64,000 bases of DNA from Shimia sp047124445 (GTDB lineage: Bacteria > Pseudomonadota > Alphaproteobacteria > Rhodobacterales > Rhodobacteraceae), in NCBI RefSeq assembly GCF_047124445.1, contig NZ_CP138921.1, positions 558,001 to 622,000 on the forward strand, given 5' to 3'. Position numbers and translations under genes: made by a program. Each line of letters starts with the position of its first letter. Position 1 is the first letter of the stretch. Positions 1 through 8,813 of the stretch are shown here, piece after piece. Under the pieces are notes generated by a model, which was not told the DNA's origin, did no database searches, and was given only the letters and a program-made list of their open reading frames with translations.

Positions 1-372
1 GAGCTTGTAGTCGTATTTTGGACCAGGGCAGGGATTGCCGTTGGGCAGGTAGAGGCCGCAGACACGGACCGGGGTGTCTCCCATCACGGTGGCTTCGATA
101 TAGCGGGCCTGTTCGTCGGTGTCGTCGCCGGGCAGGCCGCGGGTCACATCCTCTAGCGGTAGCTTGGAGAGGATCGCCACGCCGTTGAAGCTCTTCATGC
201 CGTGGGTTTCGACTTGATAGCCGCGCTCTTCAAATATTTCGCGTGGGAAGGCTTCGTCCACGGATTTGATTTCTTGCAGCAGCGCGACATCGGGCTGCGC
301 CTCGTCCAGCCAGCGGGGCAGGGTTTCGATGCGCGCTTTGATGCCGTTGATGTTGAATGTGGCGATTTTCAT
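1..372 (-). CDS. xthA: Exodeoxyribonuclease III, partial (N-terminal 124 residues)
   Basis: AP endonuclease of the exonuclease-endonuclease-phosphatase fold, used in base-excision repair to cut 5' of abasic sites and clean blocked 3' ends. Only the first 124 residues are present; the gene runs off the left edge. Visible family motifs are the first strand KIATFNINGI, LLQEIK with the metal-binding Glu34, and VRVCGLYLPNGNP near residues 102-114. The catalytic Asp and His of the C-terminal half lie outside the window. The ATG at 372 gives the canonical MKIATFN start. It is divergent from the DMT transporter, with a 176-bp gap in which I see no further gene. Confidence 0.95.
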   Translation of the reverse strand, partial: MKIATFNINGIKARIETLPRWLDEAQPDVALLQEIKSVDEAFPREIFEERGYQVETHGMKSFNGVAILSKLPLEDVTRGLPGDDTDEQARYIEATVMGDTPVRVCGLYLPNGNPCPGPKYDYKL

Positions 373-548
373 AGGACGCGCTCCTCGCTGCTGGACAGGC
401 GTATCTATCCAGCCCCGGCAGGGAACAGCAAGGCGGAAGTTCATCGCAACCTTGGGGCGGATGCCTATGGCTTTGTGAAAACCAAAAGCTGTGGCAGGCT
501 GTAGGCAGTACTTTTGACCGTTTTTGTGTTTGGTGTGTTGAGGGTCAC

Positions 549-1457
549 GTGCCTGTTGTGTCTATGCGCGCCCTAGGGTGCTTGGTTGTATTCGGCTATA
601 CGCTGGTGATTACGAGTGCGGATGTGCTGATCAAGATGATCGCGCAGAGCTATCCTGCAGCGCAATTGTTTGGCGTGGCCTGTTTGGTAGTGGCGGGGCT
701 TAGCATACTGTCAGCTCTCTTTGGAACGAGGGAAGGGACACAGGGCGTGGCGGCGCAACTGCGGACACGCTACGTCAGATTTATGGTCCTACGGTGTGTG
801 CTTGGGCTGTTAGGTGCTTTTGGCTTTTACCATGGGTTTCGGTTGCTGCCGCTGGCGGAGATGTTTTTGTTCATTGGGCTGATCCCGCTTGGTGTGGCGG
901 TTTTGTCCGGCCCTGTGTTGCGAGAGCCGGTGCGCGCAACTGCGTGGATTGCTTTGGCTGCGGGCAGTTTAGGGGTGATGTGCCTCTTTCTGGATGGCAG
1001 AAGTGCCTTGGGGGTGGGGCATGCCGCGGCTTTTGCGGCCTGTGCGACAACTGCGCTGTCTTTGGTGCTGGCGCGCTGGATGACGCAGCGCGAAGGCGGA
1101 TGTCTGGCACAGGTGTTTTGGCCGAACCTTGGAGGCGGCTTGGCGATGCTGGCGATTTTGCCATTTGTGGCGGTGCCAATAGGGCTTACTGATTTTATGT
1201 GGATCTGCCTCTATGGCGCGGCGATGTTTGTGGCGCGTTGGCTGTGTATGGTCGCGTTGACGCTGTTGCCTGCCTATGTGGCGACGCCATTGATGAACAT
1301 CCAATTTGTGTGGATGTTGATAGTGGGCGCCGTCCTGTTTGGCGATGCGGTGTCTGTCGGCGTGGTGTTGGGCGGCGTGTTGGTGGTGCTGAGCGGGTTG
1401 GTCCTTGTGGCTGGCACGATGCCGGCCACAGAAAAGGTCCGGGCCGCAACGGCCTAA
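549..1457 (+). CDS. DMT superfamily (EamA) transporter
   Basis: Integral inner-membrane protein of 302 residues made almost entirely of hydrophobic helices, consistent with the ten-helix, two-repeat EamA fold. Features include an N-terminal helix starting VFGYTLVITSADVLIK, the FYHGFRLLPLAEMFLFIGLIPLG region typical of roseobacter EamA proteins, and a C-terminal helix VGVVLGGVLVVLSGLVLVAG. The substrate cannot be told from sequence; family members export amino acids or metabolites. The GTG at 549 is the longest start; an ATG five codons later (MRALG) is an alternative. The gene stands alone, convergent with the Fe-S gene after it. Confidence 0.85.
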   Translation: MPVVSMRALGCLVVFGYTLVITSADVLIKMIAQSYPAAQLFGVACLVVAGLSILSALFGTREGTQGVAAQLRTRYVRFMVLRCVLGLLGAFGFYHGFRLLPLAEMFLFIGLIPLGVAVLSGPVLREPVRATAWIALAAGSLGVMCLFLDGRSALGVGHAAAFAACATTALSLVLARWMTQREGGCLAQVFWPNLGGGLAMLAILPFVAVPIGLTDFMWICLYGAAMFVARWLCMVALTLLPAYVATPLMNIQFVWMLIVGAVLFGDAVSVGVVLGGVLVVLSGLVLVAGTMPATEKVRAATA

Positions 1458-1471
1458 CTCTGCGTTTGTGC

Positions 1472-1795
1472 TTACATGGAGAAGCTGGTGCCGCAGCCAC
1501 ACGAGCTTGTGGCGTTGGGGTTGTTGATCACAAAACGCGCGCCAATAAGCTCTTCGGTGAAGTCGATTACTGCGTCCGTCAGAAAGGGCAGGGACACACT
1601 GTCCACTAGGACTTTCTCGCCGCCACCTTCGAGCACAAGGTCGTCGTCTTTTTGCGTGTCGAGTTTGATTTCGTATTGAAAGCCGGAGCATCCACCGCCT
1701 TCGACAGCCACGCGCAACGCCTGCCCTTGATCGGCGGCACCAATCTCTGCCAGTCGTTCGAAGGCTCTTTCGGTCACTTTTGGCGGCAACTGCAT
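1472..1795 (-). CDS. erpA: HesB/IscA-type iron-sulfur cluster insertion protein (ErpA-like)
   Basis: A-type carrier of 107 residues that receives Fe-S clusters from the assembly scaffold and passes them to apo-proteins. The three invariant cysteines are present: one in VEGGGCSGFQYE and two in the C-terminal SCGCGTSF. Length matches the family. The ATG at 1795 (MQLPPKVTERA) is chosen because the 23 residues of the longer open frame upstream are not conserved in character. It is divergent from dgt, with 93 bp between starts. ErpA and IscA cannot be separated with certainty here; no isc or suf genes are adjacent. Confidence 0.9.
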   Translation of the reverse strand: MQLPPKVTERAFERLAEIGAADQGQALRVAVEGGGCSGFQYEIKLDTQKDDDLVLEGGGEKVLVDSVSLPFLTDAVIDFTEELIGARFVINNPNATSSCGCGTSFSM

Positions 1796-1888
1796 GATTT
1801 TTTGTCCTATTCGCGCGATTTGCCCTGTTCCTTGCGGGCTGGGAGTCCAATATAGAAAAGGCAAGGACAGGCTACAAGGACCACGCTC

Positions 1889-3028
1889 ATGCAGGCGCCC
1901 TATGCCTCAGATCCGGCGCGCGCCAAGGGACGGCGCTTTCCGGAGGAGGAGAGCAGCTTCCGGTCGTGTTTTCAACGGGATCGGGACCGGATCATTCATG
2001 CGAGCGCGTTTCGGCGGCTCAAGCACAAGACACAGGTTTTTGTGGAGCATGAAGGCGATTACTTCCGTACGCGGCTAACGCATTCGATCGAGGTGGCGCA
2101 GGTGGCGCGAACCATTGCGGGCGCGCTGGGTCTCAATCAGGAAATCACTGAGGCTATCGCGTTGGCACATGATTTGGGGCACACGCCCTTTGGGCACACG
2201 GGCGAGGACGCGCTGCACGAGCTGATGGCACCTTATGGCGGGTTTGATCACAATGCACAGGCGGTGCGGATTGTGACCTCACTAGAGCGGCACTATGCCG
2301 ATTTTGATGGGTTAAACCTGACCTGGGAGACCTTGGAAGGGATTGCCAAGCACAATGGACCTGTGATTGGCGCGTTGCCTTACGCTTTGGCGGATTACAA
2401 CGCAGTGCATGACTTGGAGCTGCACACCCATGCGAGTGCCGAGGCGCAGGTGGCGGCTTTGGCGGATGACGTGGCGTATAACAATCACGATCTTCACGAT
2501 GGTCTGCGCGCTGGGCTGTTCACCGAGGAAGAGATTTGCGACCTGCCCATTGTGGGTGAGGCTTTTGCAGCGGTGGATCGGCAATATCCGGGATTGGAGG
2601 CCATCCGGCGACGGCATGAGGCGCTGCGGCGGGTGTTTGGCGTGATGGTGGGGGATGTGATCGACACGTCCCGTGCGGCACTGTCCGAAGTTGATGCGCA
2701 ATCTGTTGAGGAACTGCGTGCTTGTGGGCGGCCTGTGGTGCAGTTTTCCACTGCGCTCTGGGCGGACCTCAAGGAAATCCGCAGCTTCCTGTTTACCAGG
2801 ATGTACCGCGCGCCCAGCGTGGTGAAGATGCGAAAAGAAGTCACGATTGTTGTTAAAGAGCTCTTCCCACTGTTTTTGACCGAGCCCACTTTGCTGCCAT
2901 CGCGCTGGCATGCGGATTTGGCAAAATGTCAGGACGAAACTGCGGTGGCGCGCATTGTCTCGGACTATATTTCCGGCATGACGGATCGCTATGCGCTGCA
3001 ACAACATGAGCAGCTTCTGGGCAAGTGA
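1889..3028 (+). CDS. dgt: Deoxyguanosinetriphosphate triphosphohydrolase-like protein
   Basis: HD-domain dNTP triphosphohydrolase of 379 residues that splits dGTP or other dNTPs to nucleoside and triphosphate, affecting dNTP pools and possibly mutagenesis. The HD metal site is clear: the first His in RLTHSIEVAQVARTIA, the HD pair in IALAHDLGHTPFGHTGE, and the distal Asp in ALADDVAYNNHD. The N-terminal REEESSFRSCFQRDRDRIIHASAFRRLKHKTQVF-like segment (residues about 15-49) is typical of the shorter type-2 Dgt group. It precedes argS by 75 bp on the same strand, an arrangement common in Rhodobacterales, so the two may be co-transcribed. Confidence 0.93.
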   Translation: MQAPYASDPARAKGRRFPEEESSFRSCFQRDRDRIIHASAFRRLKHKTQVFVEHEGDYFRTRLTHSIEVAQVARTIAGALGLNQEITEAIALAHDLGHTPFGHTGEDALHELMAPYGGFDHNAQAVRIVTSLERHYADFDGLNLTWETLEGIAKHNGPVIGALPYALADYNAVHDLELHTHASAEAQVAALADDVAYNNHDLHDGLRAGLFTEEEICDLPIVGEAFAAVDRQYPGLEAIRRRHEALRRVFGVMVGDVIDTSRAALSEVDAQSVEELRACGRPVVQFSTALWADLKEIRSFLFTRMYRAPSVVKMRKEVTIVVKELFPLFLTEPTLLPSRWHADLAKCQDETAVARIVSDYISGMTDRYALQQHEQLLGK

Positions 3029-3103
3029 CGTTGACGTGACGGATTGGGGTGATAAACCACGCCAAATCCGAAAAGACCAAAGACACATTGATAGGACGGT
3101 CTG

Positions 3104-4849
3104 ATGAACCTGTTTTCCGAGATCCGCGTTGCCGTGATCGATGCGCTGAACGCGATGCAAGCCGAGGGCGCGCTGCCTGAAGGTCTGGACTTCAAAAACG
3201 TGGCGGTCGAGCCGCCCCGCGATGCGCTGCATGGCGATATGGCGACCAACGCCGCGATGGTGCTGGCGAAACCTGCCAAGATGAAGCCGCGCGACATTGC
3301 CGAAGTGCTGGCCGGGAAACTGGCGGAAGACCCACGTGTTGAAGTGGCCGAAGTGGCTGGCCCGGGGTTCCTGAACCTACGTCTGTCTGCTGGATTGTGG
3401 CAAGGTGTTGTGAAAGCGGCGCTTGAGCAAGGCACCGACTTTGGCCGTTCCACCATGGGCGCGGGCAAGAAAGTCAACGTGGAGTATGTCTCCGCCAACC
3501 CAACCGGGCCACTGCACGTTGGTCACACCCGTGGTGCGGTGTTTGGCGATGCGCTGGCGTCTCTGTTGGACTTTGTCGGTTTTGATGTGACCCGCGAGTA
3601 TTACATCAACGATGGTGGCGGGCAGGTCGATGTTTTGGCACGCTCTGTTTACCTGCGGTACTTGGAGGCCCATGGTCAGGATGTGGCGTTTGAGGATGGC
3701 ACCTATCCGGGTGACTACCTTGTGCCGGTTGGTGAGGCGCTGAAAGCCAAGGTTGGCGATGCCTTTGTTGGCAAAGACGAAGATGTCTGGCTGGCAGAAA
3801 TCCGTGAGTTTGCCACCGATGCCATGATGGATCTGATCCGTGACGACCTGAAGGCGCTGGGCGTGGAGATGGATGTGTTCTACTCCGAAAAATCGCTTTA
3901 TGGCACCGGCCAGATCGAGGCGGCGCTGAAATCTCTGGAAGACAAGGGCCTGATCTACGAAGGCGTGCTGGAGCCGCCAAAAGGCAAAAAGCCGGAAGAC
4001 TGGGAGCCGCGCGAACAGACTTTGTTCAAGTCGACAGAACATGGCGACGATGTAGACCGTCCGGTGAAGAAATCCGACGGCGCCTGGACCTATTTTGCGC
4101 CAGACATTGCCTATCACTATGACAAGGTCACCCGTGGCTTTGACGCGCTGATCGACATCTTTGGCGCGGACCATGGCGGCTATGTGAAGCGGATGAAGGC
4201 GGCGGTTTCGGCGCTGTCCGGGGGCGAAGTGCCGCTGGACATCAAGCTGACCCAGCTGGTGAAGCTCTTCAAAAACGGTGAACCATTCAAAATGTCCAAG
4301 CGGGCAGGCACCTTTGTGACCCTGCGCGATGTGGTGGATCAGGTGGGGCCGGATGTGACCCGCTTTGTGATGCTGACCCGTAAGAACGACGCGCCGCTGG
4401 ACTTTGATTTTGACAAGGTTCTGGAGCAGTCCAAAGACAATCCTGTGTTTTATGTCCAGTACGCCCATGCGCGGGTGTGTTCGGTGATCCGCAACGCCGA
4501 AGCGGCGGGTATTACAGCGGATGACGCGACACTGGCGGCGGCAGATCTGTCCAAGCTAGACCATGCGGCAGAGATCGCCGTGGCGAAGAAGCTGTCGGAA
4601 TGGCCGCGTCTGGTGGAAATCGCCGGGCGCACCAATGAGCCGCACCGGATTGCCTTCTATCTCTATGAACTCGCAGGCGAGTTGCACGCGCTGTACTACA
4701 AAGGCAACGACGACACCTCGCTGCGCTTTGTGCAAGAGGGTGACGCAGATACATCACAGGCGAAAATTGCGCTGGCACGTGCCGTGGCCGTTGTTATTTC
4801 CGCAGGTCTTGGTATTCTGGGCGTAACTCCGGCGCAAGAGATGCGCTAA
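3104..4849 (+). CDS. argS: Arginyl-tRNA synthetase
   Basis: Class I aminoacyl-tRNA synthetase of 581 residues that charges tRNA-Arg. The N-terminal tRNA-recognition domain (about residues 1-110) is followed by the HIGH-type motif HVGH in ANPTGPLHVGHTRGA, the KMSK-type loop FKMSKRAGTFVTLRDV, and the C-terminal helical anticodon-binding domain ending in LGVTPAQEMR. Length and order match bacterial ArgRS. It is followed by the SPOR-nagZ-scpAB run after an 89-bp gap that can form a stem-loop. Confidence 0.98.
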   Translation: MNLFSEIRVAVIDALNAMQAEGALPEGLDFKNVAVEPPRDALHGDMATNAAMVLAKPAKMKPRDIAEVLAGKLAEDPRVEVAEVAGPGFLNLRLSAGLWQGVVKAALEQGTDFGRSTMGAGKKVNVEYVSANPTGPLHVGHTRGAVFGDALASLLDFVGFDVTREYYINDGGGQVDVLARSVYLRYLEAHGQDVAFEDGTYPGDYLVPVGEALKAKVGDAFVGKDEDVWLAEIREFATDAMMDLIRDDLKALGVEMDVFYSEKSLYGTGQIEAALKSLEDKGLIYEGVLEPPKGKKPEDWEPREQTLFKSTEHGDDVDRPVKKSDGAWTYFAPDIAYHYDKVTRGFDALIDIFGADHGGYVKRMKAAVSALSGGEVPLDIKLTQLVKLFKNGEPFKMSKRAGTFVTLRDVVDQVGPDVTRFVMLTRKNDAPLDFDFDKVLEQSKDNPVFYVQYAHARVCSVIRNAEAAGITADDATLAAADLSKLDHAAEIAVAKKLSEWPRLVEIAGRTNEPHRIAFYLYELAGELHALYYKGNDDTSLRFVQEGDADTSQAKIALARAVAVVISAGLGILGVTPAQEMR

Positions 4850-4860
4850 AGCTGCACGTT

Positions 4861-4896
4861 CGTCGGGGTTGAGGACTAGGCAAGACGACCCCGACG
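4861..4896 (+). other. Inverted repeat in the argS-SPOR gap
   Basis: Perfect 9-bp inverted repeat: CGTCGGGGT at 4861-4869 and ACCCCGACG at 4888-4896, with an 18-nt loop. No T-run follows, so it is not a classic intrinsic terminator. It could be an attenuator, an RNA-stability element or a protein site before the SPOR gene. Confidence 0.5.
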
Positions 4897-4938
4897 ACAC
4901 CGTACATCGCGGTAACGCGGACGGGCAGTGAGGCAAAA

Positions 4939-5961
4939 ATGGCAGAAATTCCGATGGGTGCGCATGGCGTGCCCAAAGGCGAATCTTCCAACGCGGCACT
5001 TTTGGTGAACCGCGCCGGGATGTTTGTATCTTTGGCTTTGGTGGTTGGCACCGGCGTTTGGGGCTTTCAAATCCTCTCCCGCGATGTGAGCGGCGTGCCG
5101 GTGGTACGCGCGCTGGAAGGGCCAATGCGTATTCAGCCGGATGATCCCGGTGGGCGTCAGGCCGGTCATCAAGGACTGATGGTCAATCAGGTGGCTGCGG
5201 ATGGCAGCGCGGCGGGGCCCGCGGATCAGGTGATTGTTGCGCCGCCGCCGATTTCTTTGACCGAACGCGATCAAGTGTCTGGCACGCCCGTTGTGGTGCA
5301 GCCGACCGAGGCGCCGTCCGCCGTGCCGAGCCTTGTGGAAACCGAAAAACTGACCGAAGTGGTGGCACGGGCACCTTCTGCGCCAATCGTGGCGCCGGAG
5401 CCGCTGGACGTGAGCAAGCCGCTGTCGGTCGAAGAACTGGCAGATCAGCTGTCAGCCGGTGCCAAGCCGCTCGAAACCATTGAAGTGGATGAGGTTCAGC
5501 CCATCCAAGTGGCGTTGAGCGAGCCGGAACCGGCTGTGGAAGAGGTTGCCGAAGCGCCGAAACCTGAGATCAAAGGTGGGCTGAAACGCTCGTTGCGCCC
5601 CGTATTGCGGCCTGCGTCGCTGCCCGCCAAAGCGCAGGGCACGCAAGTGGCCTCGATTGACGCGGCCGTGCAAGGCGTGTTGCAAGAGGTGGATGCGGAG
5701 ACCATTCCGGCAGGCACACGTTTGGTGCAATTGGGGGCCTACGCCAGCCCCGAGATTGCGCGCGCGGAGTGGGATAAGCTGCAGCAGCGGTTTGACACCT
5801 ATCTGGGCGACAAGTCCCGTGTGATCGAAAAAGCCAGCAGCGGTGGTCGGGTGTTCTACCGCCTGCGTGCCATGGGCTTTGAGACTGTGAGCGATGCGCG
5901 GCGTTTGTGTTCTGCGCTGAAGGCTGAAAACGCCGATTGTATTCCGGTCACCACGCGATGA
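4939..5961 (+). CDS. SPOR domain cell-envelope protein
   Basis: Membrane-anchored protein of 340 residues. One transmembrane helix lies near residues 27-47 (MFVSLALVVGTGVWGF). A long low-complexity region rich in Pro, Glu, Val and Ala follows, and residues about 258-335 form a SPOR domain (TRLVQLGAYASPEIARAEW ... FYRLRAMGFETVSDARRLC). SPOR domains bind glycan strands stripped of stem peptides, mainly at division sites, so a role in septal peptidoglycan is likely but inferred. Its TGA overlaps the nagZ ATG (ATGA), indicating translational coupling to a cell-wall recycling enzyme. Confidence 0.85.
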   Translation: MAEIPMGAHGVPKGESSNAALLVNRAGMFVSLALVVGTGVWGFQILSRDVSGVPVVRALEGPMRIQPDDPGGRQAGHQGLMVNQVAADGSAAGPADQVIVAPPPISLTERDQVSGTPVVVQPTEAPSAVPSLVETEKLTEVVARAPSAPIVAPEPLDVSKPLSVEELADQLSAGAKPLETIEVDEVQPIQVALSEPEPAVEEVAEAPKPEIKGGLKRSLRPVLRPASLPAKAQGTQVASIDAAVQGVLQEVDAETIPAGTRLVQLGAYASPEIARAEWDKLQQRFDTYLGDKSRVIEKASSGGRVFYRLRAMGFETVSDARRLCSALKAENADCIPVTTR

Positions 5962-6941
5962 GCCGCTTTTGCGCTGCGATCTTTGGCTGTGATGGCTTAC
6001 GCCTGACCGCCGAGGAAAAGACCTTTTTTCGAGATGTGCAGCCGTTTGGCTTTATCCTGTTTGCTCGCAACATCGACAGTGCGGATCAGGTGCGCGCGCT
6101 TTGCGACGACTTGCGCGCCTGTGTTGGCCACCATGCGCCGATCCTGATTGATCAGGAGGGCGGACGGGTGCAGCGCATTCGGGCGCCGATGGCAACCGAA
6201 TGGTTGCCACCGTTGGAAGAGGTGCAGAAGGCTGGCTCAAATGCGGCGCGGGCGATGTATCTGCGCTATCGCATCATTGCGCATGAGTTGATAGCGCTTG
6301 GTATCGATGCAGATTGTGCACCGATGGTGGATGTGGCGCGGCCGGACACCCATCCGTTTTTGCGCAACCGTTGTTATGGCGAAGATCCGCAACAGATCAT
6401 CGAGATCGCGCGCGCCGTGGCCGAGGGGCTTTGGGATGGCGGCGTTTACCCCGTGATCAAACATATGCCGGGGCATGGGCTCGCCGTTGTGGACAGCCAT
6501 AAAGACCTGCCCCGTGTGTCGGTGCCAAAAGCGGAGTTGGCGGGGGACTTTGCGCCTTTCAAAGCGCTTAATGCCCTGCCGATGGGTATGACGGCGCATA
6601 TTGTGTTTGAAGACATGGATGATGCGCCAGCGACAACCTCACCAAAGATGATGCAGTTTATGCGCGAGGAGATCGGCTTTGACGGGCTGATCATGACCGA
6701 TGACATTGATATGCAAGCGCTGAGCGGAACTGTCGACCAGCGTGCTGTGGCAGCGATTGCCGCCGGATGTGACGCGGTGCTGCACTGCAACGGCACCTTG
6801 GCGGATCGTCAGGCGGTCGCAGCAGCGATTGGCGAGATGTCTGAGGCGGGGCAACGGCGTGCCGAAGCAGTGCTGGCCGCGCGCCGTCAGCCCGTGCCTG
6901 TTGACATTGAAGCGCTTGCCGAGGAACTTAAAGCGTTCTGA
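5958..6941 (+). CDS. nagZ: Beta-N-acetylhexosaminidase
   Basis: Cytosolic GH3 enzyme of 327 residues that removes N-acetylglucosamine from anhydromuropeptides during peptidoglycan recycling. Family motifs are DQEGGRVQRI, the signature KHMPGHGLAVVDSH with the catalytic His, and the nucleophile Asp in LIMTDDIDMQAL. The ATG at 5958 overlaps the SPOR stop; a longer reading adds seven residues from within the upstream gene. It is followed 24 bp later by scpA. A second recycling enzyme, anmK, sits elsewhere in the window. Confidence 0.95.
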   Translation: MSRFCAAIFGCDGLRLTAEEKTFFRDVQPFGFILFARNIDSADQVRALCDDLRACVGHHAPILIDQEGGRVQRIRAPMATEWLPPLEEVQKAGSNAARAMYLRYRIIAHELIALGIDADCAPMVDVARPDTHPFLRNRCYGEDPQQIIEIARAVAEGLWDGGVYPVIKHMPGHGLAVVDSHKDLPRVSVPKAELAGDFAPFKALNALPMGMTAHIVFEDMDDAPATTSPKMMQFMREEIGFDGLIMTDDIDMQALSGTVDQRAVAAIAAGCDAVLHCNGTLADRQAVAAAIGEMSEAGQRRAEAVLAARRQPVPVDIEALAEELKAF

Positions 6942-6965
6942 AACGGCGCTTGACGGGCAGGGGGC

Positions 6966-7790
6966 ATGGCCGAAACCGACCTAAATCAAACTCTCCAGAT
7001 GTCCTTTGGGGACGAGCAGGAGGAGATGTCCGTTGCCGAACGTATGGCGGCGGAAGCTCTGATTGTGGATGTGGACGGGTTTGAAGGGCCGCTGGACCTT
7101 CTTCTGACACTGTCGCGCACGCAGAAAGTGGATCTGCGCAAGATTTCGATTTTGGAGCTGGCACAGCAATATCTGGATTTTGTGGAGCGCGCCAAACGGC
7201 TGCGGTTGGAGCTGGCGGCGGACTATTTGGTAATGGCGGCTTGGTTGGCGTTTTTGAAATCACGGCTGTTGTTGCCGCCGGATCCCACGGAAGAGGGGCC
7301 GTCCGGTGAGGAACTGGCGGCACACCTGGCATTTCAGTTGGAGCGTCTACAGGCAATGCGCGATGCGGCGGCCAAATTGATGGCACGGGACCGGCTAGGG
7401 CGCGATTTCTTTGCGCGAGGCGTACCGGAAAACGTTGAGCGCGTGCGCAAGGTGACGTTCACCGCGACACTGCTGGACCTAATGCAGGGCTACGCGCGGC
7501 TTCGCACGCGGGACGAGTTTCGTCCGTTTATCATGGACCGGGATTCCGTCTTTACGATGGAAGAGGCGCTGGAACGGATGCGCGGGTTGATTGGCTATGC
7601 CGGGGCCTGGACAGATATTCTGAGCTATTTGCCCGCAGGCTGGGAAAACGACCCCAAAAAGCGGCGTTCGGCGACAGCGGCGACCTTTGCGGCGTCTTTG
7701 GAGCTGGCCAAGGAAGGCAAGGTGTTTATCCGCCAGAGCGAGACCTTTGCGCCGATTGAAGTACGAAAGAGAGACGGCAGGGATGAGTGA
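6966..7790 (+). CDS. scpA: Segregation and condensation protein A
   Basis: Kleisin subunit of 274 residues of the SMC-ScpAB condensin. The hallmark VDVDGFEGPLDLLLTLSRTQKVDLRKISI segment, residues about 34-62, binds the SMC neck. The AADYLVMAAWLAFLKSRLLLP block follows, and the C-terminal winged helix lies near residues 210-265. The acidic N-terminal extension of about 30 residues is usual in alphaproteobacteria. Its last codons overlap the scpB start by 8 bp (ATGAGTGA), so the kleisin and its dimeric partner are translationally coupled. No smc gene is in the window. Confidence 0.95.
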   Translation: MAETDLNQTLQMSFGDEQEEMSVAERMAAEALIVDVDGFEGPLDLLLTLSRTQKVDLRKISILELAQQYLDFVERAKRLRLELAADYLVMAAWLAFLKSRLLLPPDPTEEGPSGEELAAHLAFQLERLQAMRDAAAKLMARDRLGRDFFARGVPENVERVRKVTFTATLLDLMQGYARLRTRDEFRPFIMDRDSVFTMEEALERMRGLIGYAGAWTDILSYLPAGWENDPKKRRSATAATFAASLELAKEGKVFIRQSETFAPIEVRKRDGRDE

Positions 7791-8487
7791 CGATATCAAC
7801 GCGTCGGAGCCAGAGTTGGAAGCCGTGGAGCAGGGTGTTGAACAGGAGGAGAGCCTGTTTGAAGCGCCGCCCGTTGCTGAGCAGGAACGCATGTGTGAAG
7901 CCATTCTGTTCGCCAGCGCGGAGCCTGTGACGGTCAAAGAAATGAACGACCGCATGCCCCATGGCTGTGACGCGGCGGAGGCGCTGGTGCATCTGCGCAA
8001 ACGCTATGAGGGGCGTGGTGTACATGTGGTGAAAGTGGGCGATGCTTGGGCGATGCGCACGGCGGCGGACCTTGGGTTTCTGATGCAGAAGGAAACTGTG
8101 GAAACGCGCAAGCTCTCACGGGCGGCGGTCGAGACCTTGGCGATTATCGCCTACCATCAGCCGGTGACGCGGGCCGAGATTGAAGAAATCCGGGGTGTGA
8201 GTGTGAGCCGTGGCACGGTGGATCAACTGCTTGAGATGCAATGGATTCGCTTTGGTCGCCGCAAAATGACACCGGGTCGCCCGGTGACCTTTGTGGTGAC
8301 GCAGAGCTTTCTTGATCACTTTGGCTTGTCCAGTCCGCGAGACTTGCCGGGCCTCAAAGAACTGCGTGCAGCTGGCTTGCTGGAGAACCGGCCCCCTCCA
8401 GGCACCATTCCGCTTGGGGTCAACTCGGATGAGGATGACGACGGTATGGTCATTGATGACGGCCAGTCCGAGATGTTTGAGGACTGA
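7783..8487 (+). CDS. scpB: Segregation and condensation protein B
   Basis: ScpB, 234 residues, two winged-helix domains that bind ScpA and regulate the SMC ATPase. The first begins near residue 34 (MCEAILFASAEPVTVKEMND). The second has the family block SRAAVETLAIIAYHQPVTRAEIEEIRGV, then the RGRK-type GRRKMTPGRPVTF segment and a C-terminal acidic tail. The start at 7783 (MSDDINASEPE) overlaps the end of scpA; the longer open frame begins inside scpA and is not plausible. Confidence 0.95.
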   Translation: MSDDINASEPELEAVEQGVEQEESLFEAPPVAEQERMCEAILFASAEPVTVKEMNDRMPHGCDAAEALVHLRKRYEGRGVHVVKVGDAWAMRTAADLGFLMQKETVETRKLSRAAVETLAIIAYHQPVTRAEIEEIRGVSVSRGTVDQLLEMQWIRFGRRKMTPGRPVTFVVTQSFLDHFGLSSPRDLPGLKELRAAGLLENRPPPGTIPLGVNSDEDDDGMVIDDGQSEMFED

Positions 8488-8575
8488 AGCACAGCCCTCA
8501 AAATGCTGTGACAGCCTTACTATTGGCGCAATTGGTGCTTAAATTGCCTGCGAGTGAAGCTTTGGAGCGAATGGT

Positions 8576-8809
8576 ATGAATGCCAACCAACTGATCAATA
8601 TGGTGACCCGGATGGTGATGCGCCGTCTGATCAATGGCGGCATCAACGCGGGCATCAATGCCGCGTCCAAAGCGCAAAAGAAGCAAGCTGCTCCAGAACC
8701 GGGGCCTTGGGGTGAAAAGCAGCAAGCGCAGCCGAAGGTTGCGCCACAGTTTGATGCCAAGCGCGCCAAGCAAGCTATGCGGGTGACCCGCAAGATTGGC
8801 CGGTTCTAA
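8576..8809 (+). CDS. Small basic protein of unknown function
   Basis: Short gene of 77 residues whose product I cannot assign. It begins with an amphipathic segment (NQLINMVTRMVMRRLINGG), then a Gly/Ala/Asn-rich stretch, a Pro/Gln/Lys-rich middle, and a basic C-terminus (AKRAKQAMRVTRKIGRF). There is no signal peptide, cysteine cluster or recognisable motif. The good ATG and codon pattern, and its place 88 bp after scpB with no competing gene, argue that it is real. It is convergent with dcd, whose stop lies 5 bp beyond. Confidence 0.65.
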   Translation: MNANQLINMVTRMVMRRLINGGINAGINAASKAQKKQAAPEPGPWGEKQQAQPKVAPQFDAKRAKQAMRVTRKIGRF

Positions 8810-8813
8810 GCCG

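Noticed and set aside
969..1850. Minus-strand open frame of 293 codons through the transporter and Fe-S genes
   Set aside because: Arg/His/Gln-rich translation typical of a wrong frame; overlaps two real genes.
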